The notes under the pieces were generated by a model. That model made no database searches and was not told where the DNA came from. It saw nothing but the letters and a program-made list of their open reading frames with translations. Made by a program: the position numbers and the translations under genes. From Rhodobiaceae bacterium (GTDB lineage: Bacteria; Pseudomonadota; Alphaproteobacteria; Rhizobiales; Tepidamorphaceae): DNA of 64,000 nucleotides. The first letter of the stretch is position 1. Each line of letters starts with the position of its first letter. The stretch spans positions 434,001-498,000 of the forward strand of contig JACKJP010000002.1 in the NCBI GenBank assembly GCA_020637895.1, written 5' to 3'. Positions 43,023 to 51,483 of the stretch are shown in pieces.

Positions 43023-44210
43023 TTACGCGCTACGCGCGCTGTTCGCCTCAAGGGCAATGGCGGCCTGCTCGAGCGCCTCAAGCGCGGCGGAGACGTCTTC
43101 CGCGGTGATGTTGAGCGGCGGCAGCAGGCGCACGACATTGTCGCCGGCACCGACCAGAAGGAGATGGGCGTTACGCGCGGCCGCGACGACTTCTGTATTC
43201 GGAACGACACATTCCAGCCCAAGCAACAGGCCGCGCCCGCGCAGGCCCCTGAAGATATCGGGATGGCCATCGACCAGCGCCGCCAGACCCTGCTTGAAAC
43301 GCAGCGATATCTCCTGAACATGTTCAAGGAATCCCGGTACCAGAACATGATCGAGCACCGCATTGCCAACCGCCATGGCAAGCGGATTGCCGCCATAGGT
43401 GGAGCCATGGGTGCCCGCAGTCATCCCCCGGGCCGCTTCTTCGGTCGCAAGACATGCGCCCAGCGGAAACCCGCCGCCGATGCCTTTCGCGACCGCCATG
43501 ATGTCAGGGGTCACGCCTGCCCATTCATGTGCGAAGAGTTTGCCGGTGCGCCCCATGCCGCACTGGATTTCATCGCAGATCAGCAGCAGGCCCTCGTCAT
43601 CGCACAATTCACGCAGCGCGCGCAGGAAGGCATCCGGGACGACGCGGACGCCACCCTCGCCCTGTACCGGCTCAATGAGGATACCTGCCGTCTCGGGGCC
43701 AATCGCCGCCTTGACCGCATCAATATCGAGCGCGGTGACCTGGTCGAACCCCTCGACCTTGGGACCGAAGCCCTCGATGTATTTGGCCTGGCCACCGGCG
43801 GCGATCGTCGCCAGCGTGCGCCCGTGGAAAGCGCCCTCGAAGGTGATCAGGCGATAACGTTCCGGATGTCCGCCAACGGCGTGATATTTACGCGCCGTCT
43901 TGATGGCGCATTCCATCGCCTCGGCGCCGGAATTGGTGAAGAATGCGCGGTCGGCGAAACTGGCCTCGCACAGACGCTGGGCCAATCTTTCCTGACCCGG
44001 AATCTGGAAAACGTTCGAAACGTGCCAGACCTTGGCCGCCTGATCGGTCAGCGCCTTGATGAGACCGGGATGAGCATGGCCCAACAGGCTGACGGCGATG
44101 CCGCCGGCAAAGTCCAGATAAGCTTCGCCATCCGCCGTGAACAGGCGCGCGCCTTCGCCCCGCTCGAAAGCGATGGGTGCACGTGCGTAGGTCGGCAATA
44201 CGGCGGACAT
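43023..44210 (-). CDS. argD: Acetylornithine aminotransferase
   Basis: 395 aa from ATG 44210 (GGGAAC eight bases upstream); a TTG at 44225 is a weaker option. It is a class III PLP aminotransferase. FTNSGAEAMECAIK, LICDEIQCGMGRTGK and the PLP lysine in MAVAKGIGGGFP are clear. It converts N-acetylglutamate semialdehyde to N-acetylornithine and may also serve as succinyl-diaminopimelate aminotransferase. It is the first gene of the operon; a hairpin with a T-rich tail stands 47 bases upstream of the start, in the leader. Confidence 0.92.
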   Translation of the reverse strand: MSAVLPTYARAPIAFERGEGARLFTADGEAYLDFAGGIAVSLLGHAHPGLIKALTDQAAKVWHVSNVFQIPGQERLAQRLCEASFADRAFFTNSGAEAMECAIKTARKYHAVGGHPERYRLITFEGAFHGRTLATIAAGGQAKYIEGFGPKVEGFDQVTALDIDAVKAAIGPETAGILIEPVQGEGGVRVVPDAFLRALRELCDDEGLLLICDEIQCGMGRTGKLFAHEWAGVTPDIMAVAKGIGGGFPLGACLATEEAARGMTAGTHGSTYGGNPLAMAVGNAVLDHVLVPGFLEHVQEISLRFKQGLAALVDGHPDIFRGLRGRGLLLGLECVVPNTEVVAAARNAHLLLVGAGDNVVRLLPPLNITAEDVSAALEALEQAAIALEANSARSA

Positions 44211-44553
44211 GGCCAAAGTTCCCAATGCCCTTTTCAGCAGGGCGCAAAATAGAAAGCGCCGCCCTTTCGGCGGCGTTACTGCAGGATTTTAAAGACTTGC
44301 TTTCGCCTGTCAACGAGGCTGGCCCGCAAGCATGCCTGCAAAAGCCTTGTGGAAAGCGCAAACAACACCCTGCGGACTCTTGCACGCGAGTCCCCGAAGG
44401 TCTAGTTTCAGGCCTGTCAGATACGATATTTGGTGCGGCGGACCTGAGCACCCCCTAAATTTGGCGTCTTGTAACAACGGCCGCTTGCGGCCGAGCGCCG
44501 GGGGATTCTGCGGGCCGAAACGGCAAATTGCATTGTTTCAAGGGGATGCGGCG
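44211..44553. other. Divergent promoter region of argD and gcrA
   Basis: This 343-bp region has no credible gene. It contains a hairpin in the argD leader (44257-44275) and three GANTC methylation sites on the gcrA side (GACTC 44375-44379, GAGTC 44388-44392, GATTC 44504-44508). The promoters themselves could not be fixed with confidence. Confidence 0.6.
44257..44275 (-). promoter_or_regulatory. Hairpin with T-rich tail in the argD leader (possible attenuator)
   Basis: Stem CGCCGCC/GGCGGCG with a 5-base loop. On the minus strand it is followed by CTTTCTATTTTG, so it looks like a terminator placed between a promoter and the argD start. Confidence 0.4.
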
Positions 44554-45060
44554 ATGTCCTGGACCGACGAACGCGTTGAGATGCTCAAGAAGCTCTGGGC
44601 CGAAGGGCTCAGCGCCAGCCAGATCGCGGCAAAGCTCGGTGACGTGACCCGAAACGCGGTCATCGGCAAGGTGCATCGACTTGGTCTTTCAGGTCGGATG
44701 AAGACCGTGCGTACCAGCCAGCCGCGCCCGCGCAGGCAGCGCCAGCCGAGCCCGCCCAGACGCCCTACCGTTATCGGCAATACGGCGCTGAAGGCGCATG
44801 TCGACGCTGTTGCCGAGCCCGTCATCCGGCCCCGGCCGGCCGTGGTCCAAGAACTCGTCATCCCGCCGAGCGAGCGGCTGTCGATCCTGCAGCTGTCAGA
44901 ATACACCTGCAAATGGCCGATCGGCGATCCGAGCGCGGAGGACTTTCACTTCTGCGGCCGCAAATCGCAGACAACGGGCCCGTATTGCGAACATCACGCC
45001 AGCGTCGCCTACCAGCCGGCCTCTGACAGGCGGCGCAAGAAGAGCAGCGACGCAGGCTGA
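44554..45060 (+). CDS. gcrA: GcrA cell cycle regulator
   Basis: 168 aa from ATG 44554 with AAGGGG upstream. The N-terminal DNA-binding part (MSWTDERVEMLKKLWAEGLS, then RNAVIGKVHRLGL) and the C-terminal sigma70-contact region (CKWPIGDPSAEDFHFCG, then PYCEHHASVAYQP) are both typical of GcrA. It binds RNA polymerase with sigma-70 and activates promoters containing CcrM-methylated GANTC. The middle linker is Pro/Arg-rich. The upstream region holds several GANTC sites. A hairpin terminator is shared with the convergent phoB. Confidence 0.95.
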   Translation: MSWTDERVEMLKKLWAEGLSASQIAAKLGDVTRNAVIGKVHRLGLSGRMKTVRTSQPRPRRQRQPSPPRRPTVIGNTALKAHVDAVAEPVIRPRPAVVQELVIPPSERLSILQLSEYTCKWPIGDPSAEDFHFCGRKSQTTGPYCEHHASVAYQPASDRRRKKSSDAG

Positions 45061-45082
45061 TTTGAGCTACAGGATCTAACAG

Positions 45083-45115
45083 CAGGCGGTGGCGCTTCAG
45101 CGCACCGCCTGTTTT
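45083..45115. terminator. Bidirectional terminator between gcrA and phoB
   Basis: Stem CAGGCGGTG (45083-45091) with CACCGCCTG (45103-45111), then TTTT for the gcrA transcript. The phoB stop codon (45097-45099) lies inside the loop, so phoB ends within the hairpin. Confidence 0.7.
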
Positions 45116-45813
45116 GCTGCAAAGCGCTCGTCGAACGCGTATCCGGCGCCGCGAACGGTGCGGATCGGATCGACCCTCCTGCCGCGATTGAGAACCTTGC
45201 GCAGCCGCCCGACATGGACGTCGATCGTCCGCTCGTCGACATACACATCGCGGCCCCAGACGCCATCCAGCAGTTGTTCGCGCGAATAGACGCGGCCGGG
45301 CGTCTGCATGAAGAACTCCAGCAGGCGGAATTCGGTCGGCCCGAGCTGAAGATCGCGTCCGCCACGGCTGACGCGATGGGTCTCGCGGTCGAGCACGATA
45401 TCGCCGGCGCGCAATACAGTGGAGATCAGTTCAGGCCGCGAGCGACGCAGCAGCGCCTTGATGCGAGCCATGAGTTCGGGAACGGAAAACGGCTTGACGA
45501 CATAGTCGTCGGCGCCCGTTGCAAGGCCGCGGACGCGCTCGCTCTCTTCGCCCCGGGCGGTGAGCATGACAACCGGTAGCCGTTCGGTCTCGCCGCGCAG
45601 CCGCAGGCGGCGGCACAGTTCGATGCCGGAAATTCCCGGCAACATCCAGTCGAGCACGAGCAGATCCGGCACGGCTTCCTTGAGACGGATCTCCGCCTCG
45701 TCGCCGCGCCCGATCGTCTCGACGAGATAGCCCTCGGCTTCAAGATTGTAGCGAAGCAACATGGCAAGAGGCTCTTCGTCCTCGACCACCATGATATGGG
45801 CCTTGTTCGTCAT
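45097..45813 (-). CDS. phoB: PhoB phosphate response regulator
   Basis: 238 aa from ATG 45813. It is an OmpR/PhoB-type regulator. The receiver domain has VVEDEEP (acidic pocket), the phospho-acceptor Asp in LLVLDWMLPGISG and Lys in YVVKPFS. The winged-helix domain covers residues about 140-230 (LGPTEFRLLEFFMQTPGRVYSREQLLDGVWG). It activates the phosphate regulon through Pho boxes when phosphorylated by PhoR. It is the last gene of phoR-pstSCAB-phoU-phoB; the stop falls in the shared terminator hairpin. Confidence 0.96.
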   Translation of the reverse strand: MTNKAHIMVVEDEEPLAMLLRYNLEAEGYLVETIGRGDEAEIRLKEAVPDLLVLDWMLPGISGIELCRRLRLRGETERLPVVMLTARGEESERVRGLATGADDYVVKPFSVPELMARIKALLRRSRPELISTVLRAGDIVLDRETHRVSRGGRDLQLGPTEFRLLEFFMQTPGRVYSREQLLDGVWGRDVYVDERTIDVHVGRLRKVLNRGRRVDPIRTVRGAGYAFDERFAAKQAVR

Positions 45814-45835
45814 CTTAACGGCCTTACCTGCAATA

Positions 45836-46561
45836 TCAGTCGTCGTCGTCCATCGGCGGTTCGACATTGGCGAAGCTGGTTGAATCCTGCTTCGGCCGAT
45901 CCGCGCCGATCAACTGCCCCTTCACCAGGAAATGGACGTTCTCGGCGATGTTGGTCGAATGATCGCCGATCCGCTCGACATTCTTGGCTGCGAAAAGAAG
46001 ATGCGTGCAAAGCGAGATATTGCGCGGATCTTCCATCATGTAGGTCAGCAGTTCGCGGAAGATCGAATTGTACATCGCATCGATCTCGCTGTCGCGATTC
46101 CACACGTCCAGCGCCATCTCGACGTCGCGCCGCGTAAAGGCATCCAGCACATCGTGCAGCTGGGCCATGGCAAGACGGCTCATATGTTCAACGCCCGTCA
46201 TGATGCGCTTGGGCTGCATCTCGCCACGGATCGCGACGACCCGCTTGGCGATATTCTTGGCAAGGTCGCCGATGCGCTCAAGATCGGATGCGATCTTGAT
46301 GCCGGTGACAATCTCGCGCAGGTCCGCCGCCATCGGCTGGCGCTTGGCGATGAGGACGATGGCGCTTTCCTCAACATCCATTTCCAGCCTGTCGATGGCG
46401 TCGTCGGACCGGATGGTGGCGAGCGCCAGGGGCTCGTCCTGACGGGAAAGCGCGAGAACGGAATCGGAAAGCTGACGCTCCGCCAGACCGCCCATGCGGC
46501 CAAGCTTGGCAGACAGATCCTTCAGTTCCGCATCGAACGAAGTGACGATGTGCTCTTGCAA
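45836..46561 (-). CDS. phoU: PhoU phosphate signalling protein
   Basis: 241 aa from TTG 46561 (GGGAGAAG upstream; the frame then reads QEHIVTSFDAELKDL, the normal PhoU start). It contains two PhoU three-helix repeats, each with the metal-binding acidic pattern DLERIGDLAKNIA and VERIGDHSTNIAE. PhoU links the Pst transporter to PhoR and keeps the regulon off when phosphate is plentiful. It lies between pstB and phoB. Confidence 0.95.
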   Translation of the reverse strand: MQEHIVTSFDAELKDLSAKLGRMGGLAERQLSDSVLALSRQDEPLALATIRSDDAIDRLEMDVEESAIVLIAKRQPMAADLREIVTGIKIASDLERIGDLAKNIAKRVVAIRGEMQPKRIMTGVEHMSRLAMAQLHDVLDAFTRRDVEMALDVWNRDSEIDAMYNSIFRELLTYMMEDPRNISLCTHLLFAAKNVERIGDHSTNIAENVHFLVKGQLIGADRPKQDSTSFANVEPPMDDDD

Positions 46562-46595
46562 TGGACTTCTCCCGAATGCTGCGAGGGCCGCCCTC

Positions 46596-47423
46596 TCAGC
46601 CGAACCGGCCGGTGATGTAATCATGGGTCCGCTGATCGCGCGGATTGGTGAAAATTTCCTGCGTCTCGCCATGCTCGACCAGCTTGCCGAGATGGAAGAA
46701 CGCCGTGCGCTGCGACACGCGGGCCGCCTGCTGCATCGAGTGCGTGACGATGACGATGCAGAAATTCTCCCGCAGTTCGTCGATCAGTTCCTCGATTCTG
46801 GCGGTCGCGATCGGGTCGAGCGCCGAGCAGGGTTCGTCCATCAGGATGACTTCAGGATTGACCGCAATCGTGCGGGCGATGCACAGGCGCTGCTGCTGAC
46901 CGCCGGAAAGGCCGGTCCCCGGCTCGTCGAGACGATCCTTGACCTCTTCATAGAGGCTCGCCTTTCGCAGGCTGGTGACGACGATGTCGTCGAGCTCGGT
47001 GCGATTGCGGGCAAGGCCATGAATGCGCGGACCGTAGGCGACATTCTCGTAGATCGATTTCGGGAACGGGTTCGGCTTCTGGAACACCATTCCGACCCTG
47101 GCGCGCAGCTCAACGACATCGATCTTCCGATCGTAGATATCCTGGTCGTCAAGCTTGATCTCGCCTTCGATGCGAGCGATGTCGATCGTGTCGTTCATGC
47201 GGTTCAGGCAACGCAGAAATGTCGACTTGCCGCAGCCGGAAGGGCCGATCAGCGCCGTCACCTCATTGTTGTTGATATCCAGATTGACGCCAAACAGGGC
47301 CTGCTTGGCGCCATAGAAAACGTCGACATCGCGTGCCGTCATCTTCAGCGTGTCATTGCGCATCTGCTCTGCCGCCATCGGCTGTTCCATGGTCTGAAAT
47401 TCCATTCTGGTATCGTTCATCAT
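46596..47423 (-). CDS. pstB: PstB phosphate ABC transporter ATPase
   Basis: About 275 aa from ATG 47423 (two ATGs in a row, GGAACGTG upstream); an ATG at 47444 would add seven residues. Walker A GPSGCGKST, the Q-loop VFQKPNPFP, signature LSGGQQQR, and Walker B VILMDEPCSALD are all present. It energises phosphate import by the PstSCAB complex at the inner membrane. pstA ends 15 bases upstream. Confidence 0.95.
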   Translation of the reverse strand: MMNDTRMEFQTMEQPMAAEQMRNDTLKMTARDVDVFYGAKQALFGVNLDINNNEVTALIGPSGCGKSTFLRCLNRMNDTIDIARIEGEIKLDDQDIYDRKIDVVELRARVGMVFQKPNPFPKSIYENVAYGPRIHGLARNRTELDDIVVTSLRKASLYEEVKDRLDEPGTGLSGGQQQRLCIARTIAVNPEVILMDEPCSALDPIATARIEELIDELRENFCIVIVTHSMQQAARVSQRTAFFHLGKLVEHGETQEIFTNPRDQRTHDYITGRFG

Positions 47424-47437
47424 CACGTTCCAGTCCT

Positions 47438-48742
47438 CTACCACCGCCGCTCGAAGCGTTTGCGCAGATAGACCGCCGCCGCGTTCATCACGAAGAGGAA
47501 CCCGAGAAGGACGATGGTCGCACCGGCGGTGCGTTCAACAAAGCCACGTTCCGCAGACGTTGCCCACATATAGATCTGGACCGGCAGCGCGGTGGCCGGA
47601 TCGAGCGGCGTTGAGGGAACATCGACCACAAAGGCGACAAGGCCGATCATCAGCAGCGGCGCGGTTTCGCCCAGCGCCTGAACCAGACCGATGATCGTAC
47701 CGGTCATGATGCCCGGCAGCGCCAGCGGCAGGACATGATGGGTGATGGCCTGCATCTTGGATGCGCCGACGCCCAGAGCCCCCTCGCGGATCGATGGCGG
47801 AACGGCTGTAATCGCCGCACGCGCCGCGATGATGATCGTCGGCAGTGTCATCAGGGTCAGCACCAGGCCGCCAACAAGCGAGGCCGAGCGCGGCAGGCCG
47901 AAAAAGTTGATGAAGACCGCAAGACCGAGAAGGCCGAAGACGATCGAGGGGACCGCGGCGAGATTGTTGATGTTGACCTCGATCAGGTCGGTCCAGCGAT
48001 TGCGCGGCGCGAATTCCTCAAGGTAGACCGCCGCGGCGACGCCGATCGGCACGGCCAGCAGCACGACGACCACCATCATGAAGAACGATCCGACGATGGC
48101 GACCAGCAGGCCTGCCGTCTCCGGCTGGCTGGATGCGCCAAAGGTGAAGAGGCCCGTATTGAAGCGCTTCTTCAATACACCCTCTTCGACCATCCTGTCG
48201 GCCCATGCGACCTGCCGATCGTTCACCTGCCGGTTGGCCTCCGGCACATCGCGCGAGATCGCCCCCTTGAGCAGCGCGTCGACATCGCCATTGGCGAGCA
48301 GGTTGAACGAGACCGTCTGACCGATCAGCGAGGGATCGCCGAGCACCGCCTCGCGAAGCTGCGTATCGACACCGCGCGACAGCAGCCCGTTGGCGTCGCG
48401 CCGTTCGGGACGGCTTTCCGCGTCGACGCCGAGACGCTCGTAGAGCGCCTGACGCGCAAGCTTGGTGTAGTCCGCCGCGCGGATCACGTTCGGATCGCCC
48501 GTATTGTCAGGATCGATGACAGTGCGGTCGAGCTTGACCGCAATCGCGAAGGACGACTGTACGAAGGCGCTCCAGCCGTTCGAGACAATCGACGCGAACA
48601 GCACGATCAGAAAGAAGAACGCGAAAGACAGCGCCGCGATGCCATAGTAGCGGAAACGCCTCTCTGCTGCGTAACGCCGCCGGGTTCGCGCGGAAAGCTC
48701 GTCCGCGGTCAGCCGGTGAACAGGGATGACCGTGTCGCTCAT
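47438..48742 (-). CDS. pstA: PstA phosphate ABC transporter permease
   Basis: 434 aa, longer than E. coli PstA (296). An N-terminal helix (residues about 33-55) is followed by a large periplasmic insertion up to about residue 205, a trait of alphaproteobacterial PstA. The permease core has six helices with the EAA-type loop EGALGVGASKMQAITHHVLP. Together with PstC it forms the phosphate channel. Its start overlaps the pstC stop (ATGA). Confidence 0.93.
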   Translation of the reverse strand: MSDTVIPVHRLTADELSARTRRRYAAERRFRYYGIAALSFAFFFLIVLFASIVSNGWSAFVQSSFAIAVKLDRTVIDPDNTGDPNVIRAADYTKLARQALYERLGVDAESRPERRDANGLLSRGVDTQLREAVLGDPSLIGQTVSFNLLANGDVDALLKGAISRDVPEANRQVNDRQVAWADRMVEEGVLKKRFNTGLFTFGASSQPETAGLLVAIVGSFFMMVVVVLLAVPIGVAAAVYLEEFAPRNRWTDLIEVNINNLAAVPSIVFGLLGLAVFINFFGLPRSASLVGGLVLTLMTLPTIIIAARAAITAVPPSIREGALGVGASKMQAITHHVLPLALPGIMTGTIIGLVQALGETAPLLMIGLVAFVVDVPSTPLDPATALPVQIYMWATSAERGFVERTAGATIVLLGFLFVMNAAAVYLRKRFERRW

Positions 48743-50193
48743 TCGTACTGCTCCCGGTATTTGCGGACTGTGTGAAGCGCGATGATGTTGAGGCCGAGCG
48801 TGAGAATGAACAGCGTCAGCCCGAGCGCGAACGCGACGAGCGTCTGCGGCGAATTGAACTCAAGGTCGCCCGTGAGCTGGCTGACGATCTTCACCGTCAT
48901 GGTGGTGACCGGCTCAAGCGGATTGAGCGTCAGGTTGGCGGCAATGCCGGCCGCCATGACGACAATCATTGTCTCGCCGATGGCGCGGGACGCTGCCAGC
49001 AGGACGGCGCCGACGATCCCCGGCAGCGCGGCGGGCATGACGACCCGCTTGATCGTCTCCGACTGCGTCGCGCCAAGGCCATAGGAACCCTCGCGCATGG
49101 CACGCGGCACCGCCGTGATGATGTCGTCGGACAGCGACGACACGAACGGGATGATCATCACGCCCATGACAACGCCCGCGGTGAGCACCGAATTGGCCGA
49201 AATTTCCAGCCCGATCGCGCCGCCCGTATCGCGCAGGAACGGGCCGAAGGTGACGAGCGCAAACAGGCCGTAGACGATGGTCGGAATGCCCGCGAGGACT
49301 TCCAGTACCGGCTTGGCAAAGGCGCGCAGGCGCGAGGACGCGTATTCCGACATGTAGATCGCCGAGAACAGGCCGACCGGAACAGCGACCAGCATCGCGA
49401 CGAAGGAGATGAACAGCGTTCCCCAGAGCAGCGGCAGGATGCCGAACTGGCCGGCACCCTCGCGGCCGGGGGCCGAGAACCGCGGATCCCATACGGTTCC
49501 GAAAAGGAAATCGGTCACCGGGACGATCGAAAAGAAGTGGATCGATTCAAACAGCACCGACATGACGATGCCGAACGTCGTCAGGATCGCGACGCCCGAC
49601 GCGGCGAGCAGGCCGATCAACATCATACGTTCAACGATATTGCGGGCGCGCATGGCCGGCGCAATACGCCTCCAGCCGATAAAAAAGCCGAGAATGGCCG
49701 CGACAGCGCTGACAAGAGCGGCCAGAAGACGGCTGGTCATCTTGGCCGAAGCCATATGCTCGGCAACATCGACCATGAAGGGTTCGGGTGCGGAGGGAAG
49801 AAAAATGCCTTTGGCGGCGAGCATACGCTGGGTTCCATCGGCGCCCGCGCGCATCTGCGCGAGTTCATCATCACTGAGGCGATTGTATCCGTCCGCCAGA
49901 TTGTTGATGACGCCCATCACGAGGTTCTGTTCGGCGACCGGAAGGTCGAGGACAGTTTGCGGAAGCTCGCCTCGGGCCGAATTATTGATGATGAGCGGCT
50001 CAGCAACGCCCCAGACGACAATGACGAAAAGAGCCGGCAGAATGGCCATCAGGGCCAGATAGACACCGTGGTAGACGGGGCGGGAATGGAGCCGCTGCGA
50101 GCCGCGATTGAGGACGCCGGCGCGAGTACGCCCGACAAACATCGCGAGCGGGAAGATGATCACCAGCGCCAGGATGAGCATTCCTGTCGACAT
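48739..50193 (-). CDS. pstC: PstC phosphate ABC transporter permease
   Basis: 484 aa, also longer than the E. coli protein. The first half has three helices and a periplasmic segment (residues about 55-150). The core permease follows, with an EAA loop in REGSYGLGATQSETIKRVV. Multiple membrane helices end at about residue 475. It partners with PstA. It is preceded by pstS after a 95-bp gap that carries a hairpin, and overlaps pstA. Confidence 0.93.
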   Translation of the reverse strand: MSTGMLILALVIIFPLAMFVGRTRAGVLNRGSQRLHSRPVYHGVYLALMAILPALFVIVVWGVAEPLIINNSARGELPQTVLDLPVAEQNLVMGVINNLADGYNRLSDDELAQMRAGADGTQRMLAAKGIFLPSAPEPFMVDVAEHMASAKMTSRLLAALVSAVAAILGFFIGWRRIAPAMRARNIVERMMLIGLLAASGVAILTTFGIVMSVLFESIHFFSIVPVTDFLFGTVWDPRFSAPGREGAGQFGILPLLWGTLFISFVAMLVAVPVGLFSAIYMSEYASSRLRAFAKPVLEVLAGIPTIVYGLFALVTFGPFLRDTGGAIGLEISANSVLTAGVVMGVMIIPFVSSLSDDIITAVPRAMREGSYGLGATQSETIKRVVMPAALPGIVGAVLLAASRAIGETMIVVMAAGIAANLTLNPLEPVTTMTVKIVSQLTGDLEFNSPQTLVAFALGLTLFILTLGLNIIALHTVRKYREQYE

Positions 50194-50251
50194 TTATCGA
50201 ACCCCCCGGTACGAGCTGACCTGAAGAACTGACTGAAATACAGAGTGAGTG

Positions 50252-50277
50252 GCCGGGCCGGATTTCTCCAGCCCGGC
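50252..50277. repeat. Intercistronic hairpin between pstS and pstC
   Basis: GCCGGGC (50252-50258) and GCCCGGC (50271-50277) with a 12-base loop, 11 bases past the pstS stop. Without a T tract it is more likely to protect the 3' end of pstS mRNA or partly reduce pstC expression than to end transcription fully. Confidence 0.5.
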
Positions 50278-50288
50278 AACCCGATCGA

Positions 50289-51329
50289 TTACATGCCGAG
50301 CGTGGTCTCGGCCTTCACAGCTTCCTGAACCTTCTTGAGTTCGGCTTCAGGAGCCGGGACCAGACCGTACTCGGCCAGCGGGCCGTCAGCACCGGCCATA
50401 CGGTCGGAGACGAAGAATTCAGCGTATTCCTTCAGGCCCGGAATGACGCCGATATGCGCCTTCTTGACGTAGAAGTAGAGCGGACGGGAAACCGGGTACT
50501 CGCCCTTGGCAACGGTCTCGACGCTCGGGGTCACACCACCCATCGTGGCGACCTGCAGCTTGTCGGTGTTGTTCTCGTAGAACGACAGGCCGAACACGCC
50601 GATGCCGGTCGGGTTGGAGGAGATGCGGGCCAGCGTTTCGGTGTAGTCGCCGTCGATATCGACCGCAACGCCATCCTTACGAACCTGCATGCAGGCCTTC
50701 GCGGCGGCCTTCTCTTCCATGCCGGACTTCACCATGGCTTCCAAAGCGCCTGACGCCTTGCAGCCGGCCTCGAGAACCTTTTCCTCGAAGACTTCACGGG
50801 TGCCGTGCTTCTCGCCGGGGATGTAGGCGGCGATCTTCACGTCCGGGAACTTCGCGTTGACCTGCTTCCAGGTCGTGTTCGGGTTGTCGACCAGCTTGCC
50901 GTCGACCAGCACCTTCGGGGCCAGCGCGTTGAACCAGTCCTTCGGCTCGAAAGCGTAGCTGTCGCCCTTGGCGTCGGAAGCGAAGACGATGCCGTCATAA
51001 CCGAAGCGGACTTCGATGATGTCCTTCACGCCGGCTTCGGCGCACGACTTGATTTCGGAGTCCTTGATCTTGCGCGAGGCATTCGCGACGTCGATCGTGT
51101 CGGGACCGACACCCTGGCAGAACTGCTTCAGGCCGGCAGAAGAACCGCCGGATTCAACGACCGGCGCCTTGAAGTTGCCGAAAGCCTTGCCGAATTCCTC
51201 GGCGACGATCTGGGCGTAGGGCAGGACGGTGGACGAGCCGGCGACCTGGATCTGGTCACGGGCCAGCGCGGGAGAAGCCAGAACGATGCCAGCCAGCATC
51301 GTGGTCCCGGCGAGAGTTGAGAATTTCAT
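50289..51329 (-). CDS. pstS: PstS phosphate-binding protein
   Basis: 346 aa with a clear signal peptide (to about residue 23, VLASPALARDQ). The mature start IQVAGSSTVLPYAQIVAEEFG carries the Ser/Thr phosphate-binding motif, and ESGGSSAGLKQFCQG follows. It is the periplasmic high-affinity phosphate receptor of PstSCAB. It is the first pst gene, with a Pho box 110-127 bp upstream of the start codon. Codon use is strongly biased towards GC-rich codons, as expected for a highly expressed gene. Confidence 0.96.
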   Translation of the reverse strand: MKFSTLAGTTMLAGIVLASPALARDQIQVAGSSTVLPYAQIVAEEFGKAFGNFKAPVVESGGSSAGLKQFCQGVGPDTIDVANASRKIKDSEIKSCAEAGVKDIIEVRFGYDGIVFASDAKGDSYAFEPKDWFNALAPKVLVDGKLVDNPNTTWKQVNAKFPDVKIAAYIPGEKHGTREVFEEKVLEAGCKASGALEAMVKSGMEEKAAAKACMQVRKDGVAVDIDGDYTETLARISSNPTGIGVFGLSFYENNTDKLQVATMGGVTPSVETVAKGEYPVSRPLYFYVKKAHIGVIPGLKEYAEFFVSDRMAGADGPLAEYGLVPAPEAELKKVQEAVKAETTLGM

Positions 51330-51438
51330 GGTGCGTTCCTTGGTTTAAAAGGATCATCAAAGATGGAACCGGACTGCCCGGCTCCGGCGTCAACGGTGGC
51401 ACTCTAGGCACCGGACACGTTGTTTCTATGTCGCTTGA

Positions 51439-51456
51439 ATGACATGTTGATGACAC
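51439..51456 (-). promoter_or_regulatory. Pho box upstream of pstS
   Basis: On the minus strand GTGTCAT-CAAC-ATGTCAT, two 7-bp repeats with a 4-bp spacer, closely matching the PhoB site CTGTCAT-N4-CTGTCAT. It lies between phoR and pstS, so the pst genes have their own PhoB-activated promoter. Confidence 0.82.
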
Positions 51457-51483
51457 TTCAACCAATTGTAATATTTGCGAAAA

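Noticed and set aside
48772..50232. Plus-strand open frame opposite pstC
   Set aside because: Highly charged, repetitive composition (Arg, Asp, His, Gln) typical of antisense translation of a membrane protein gene.
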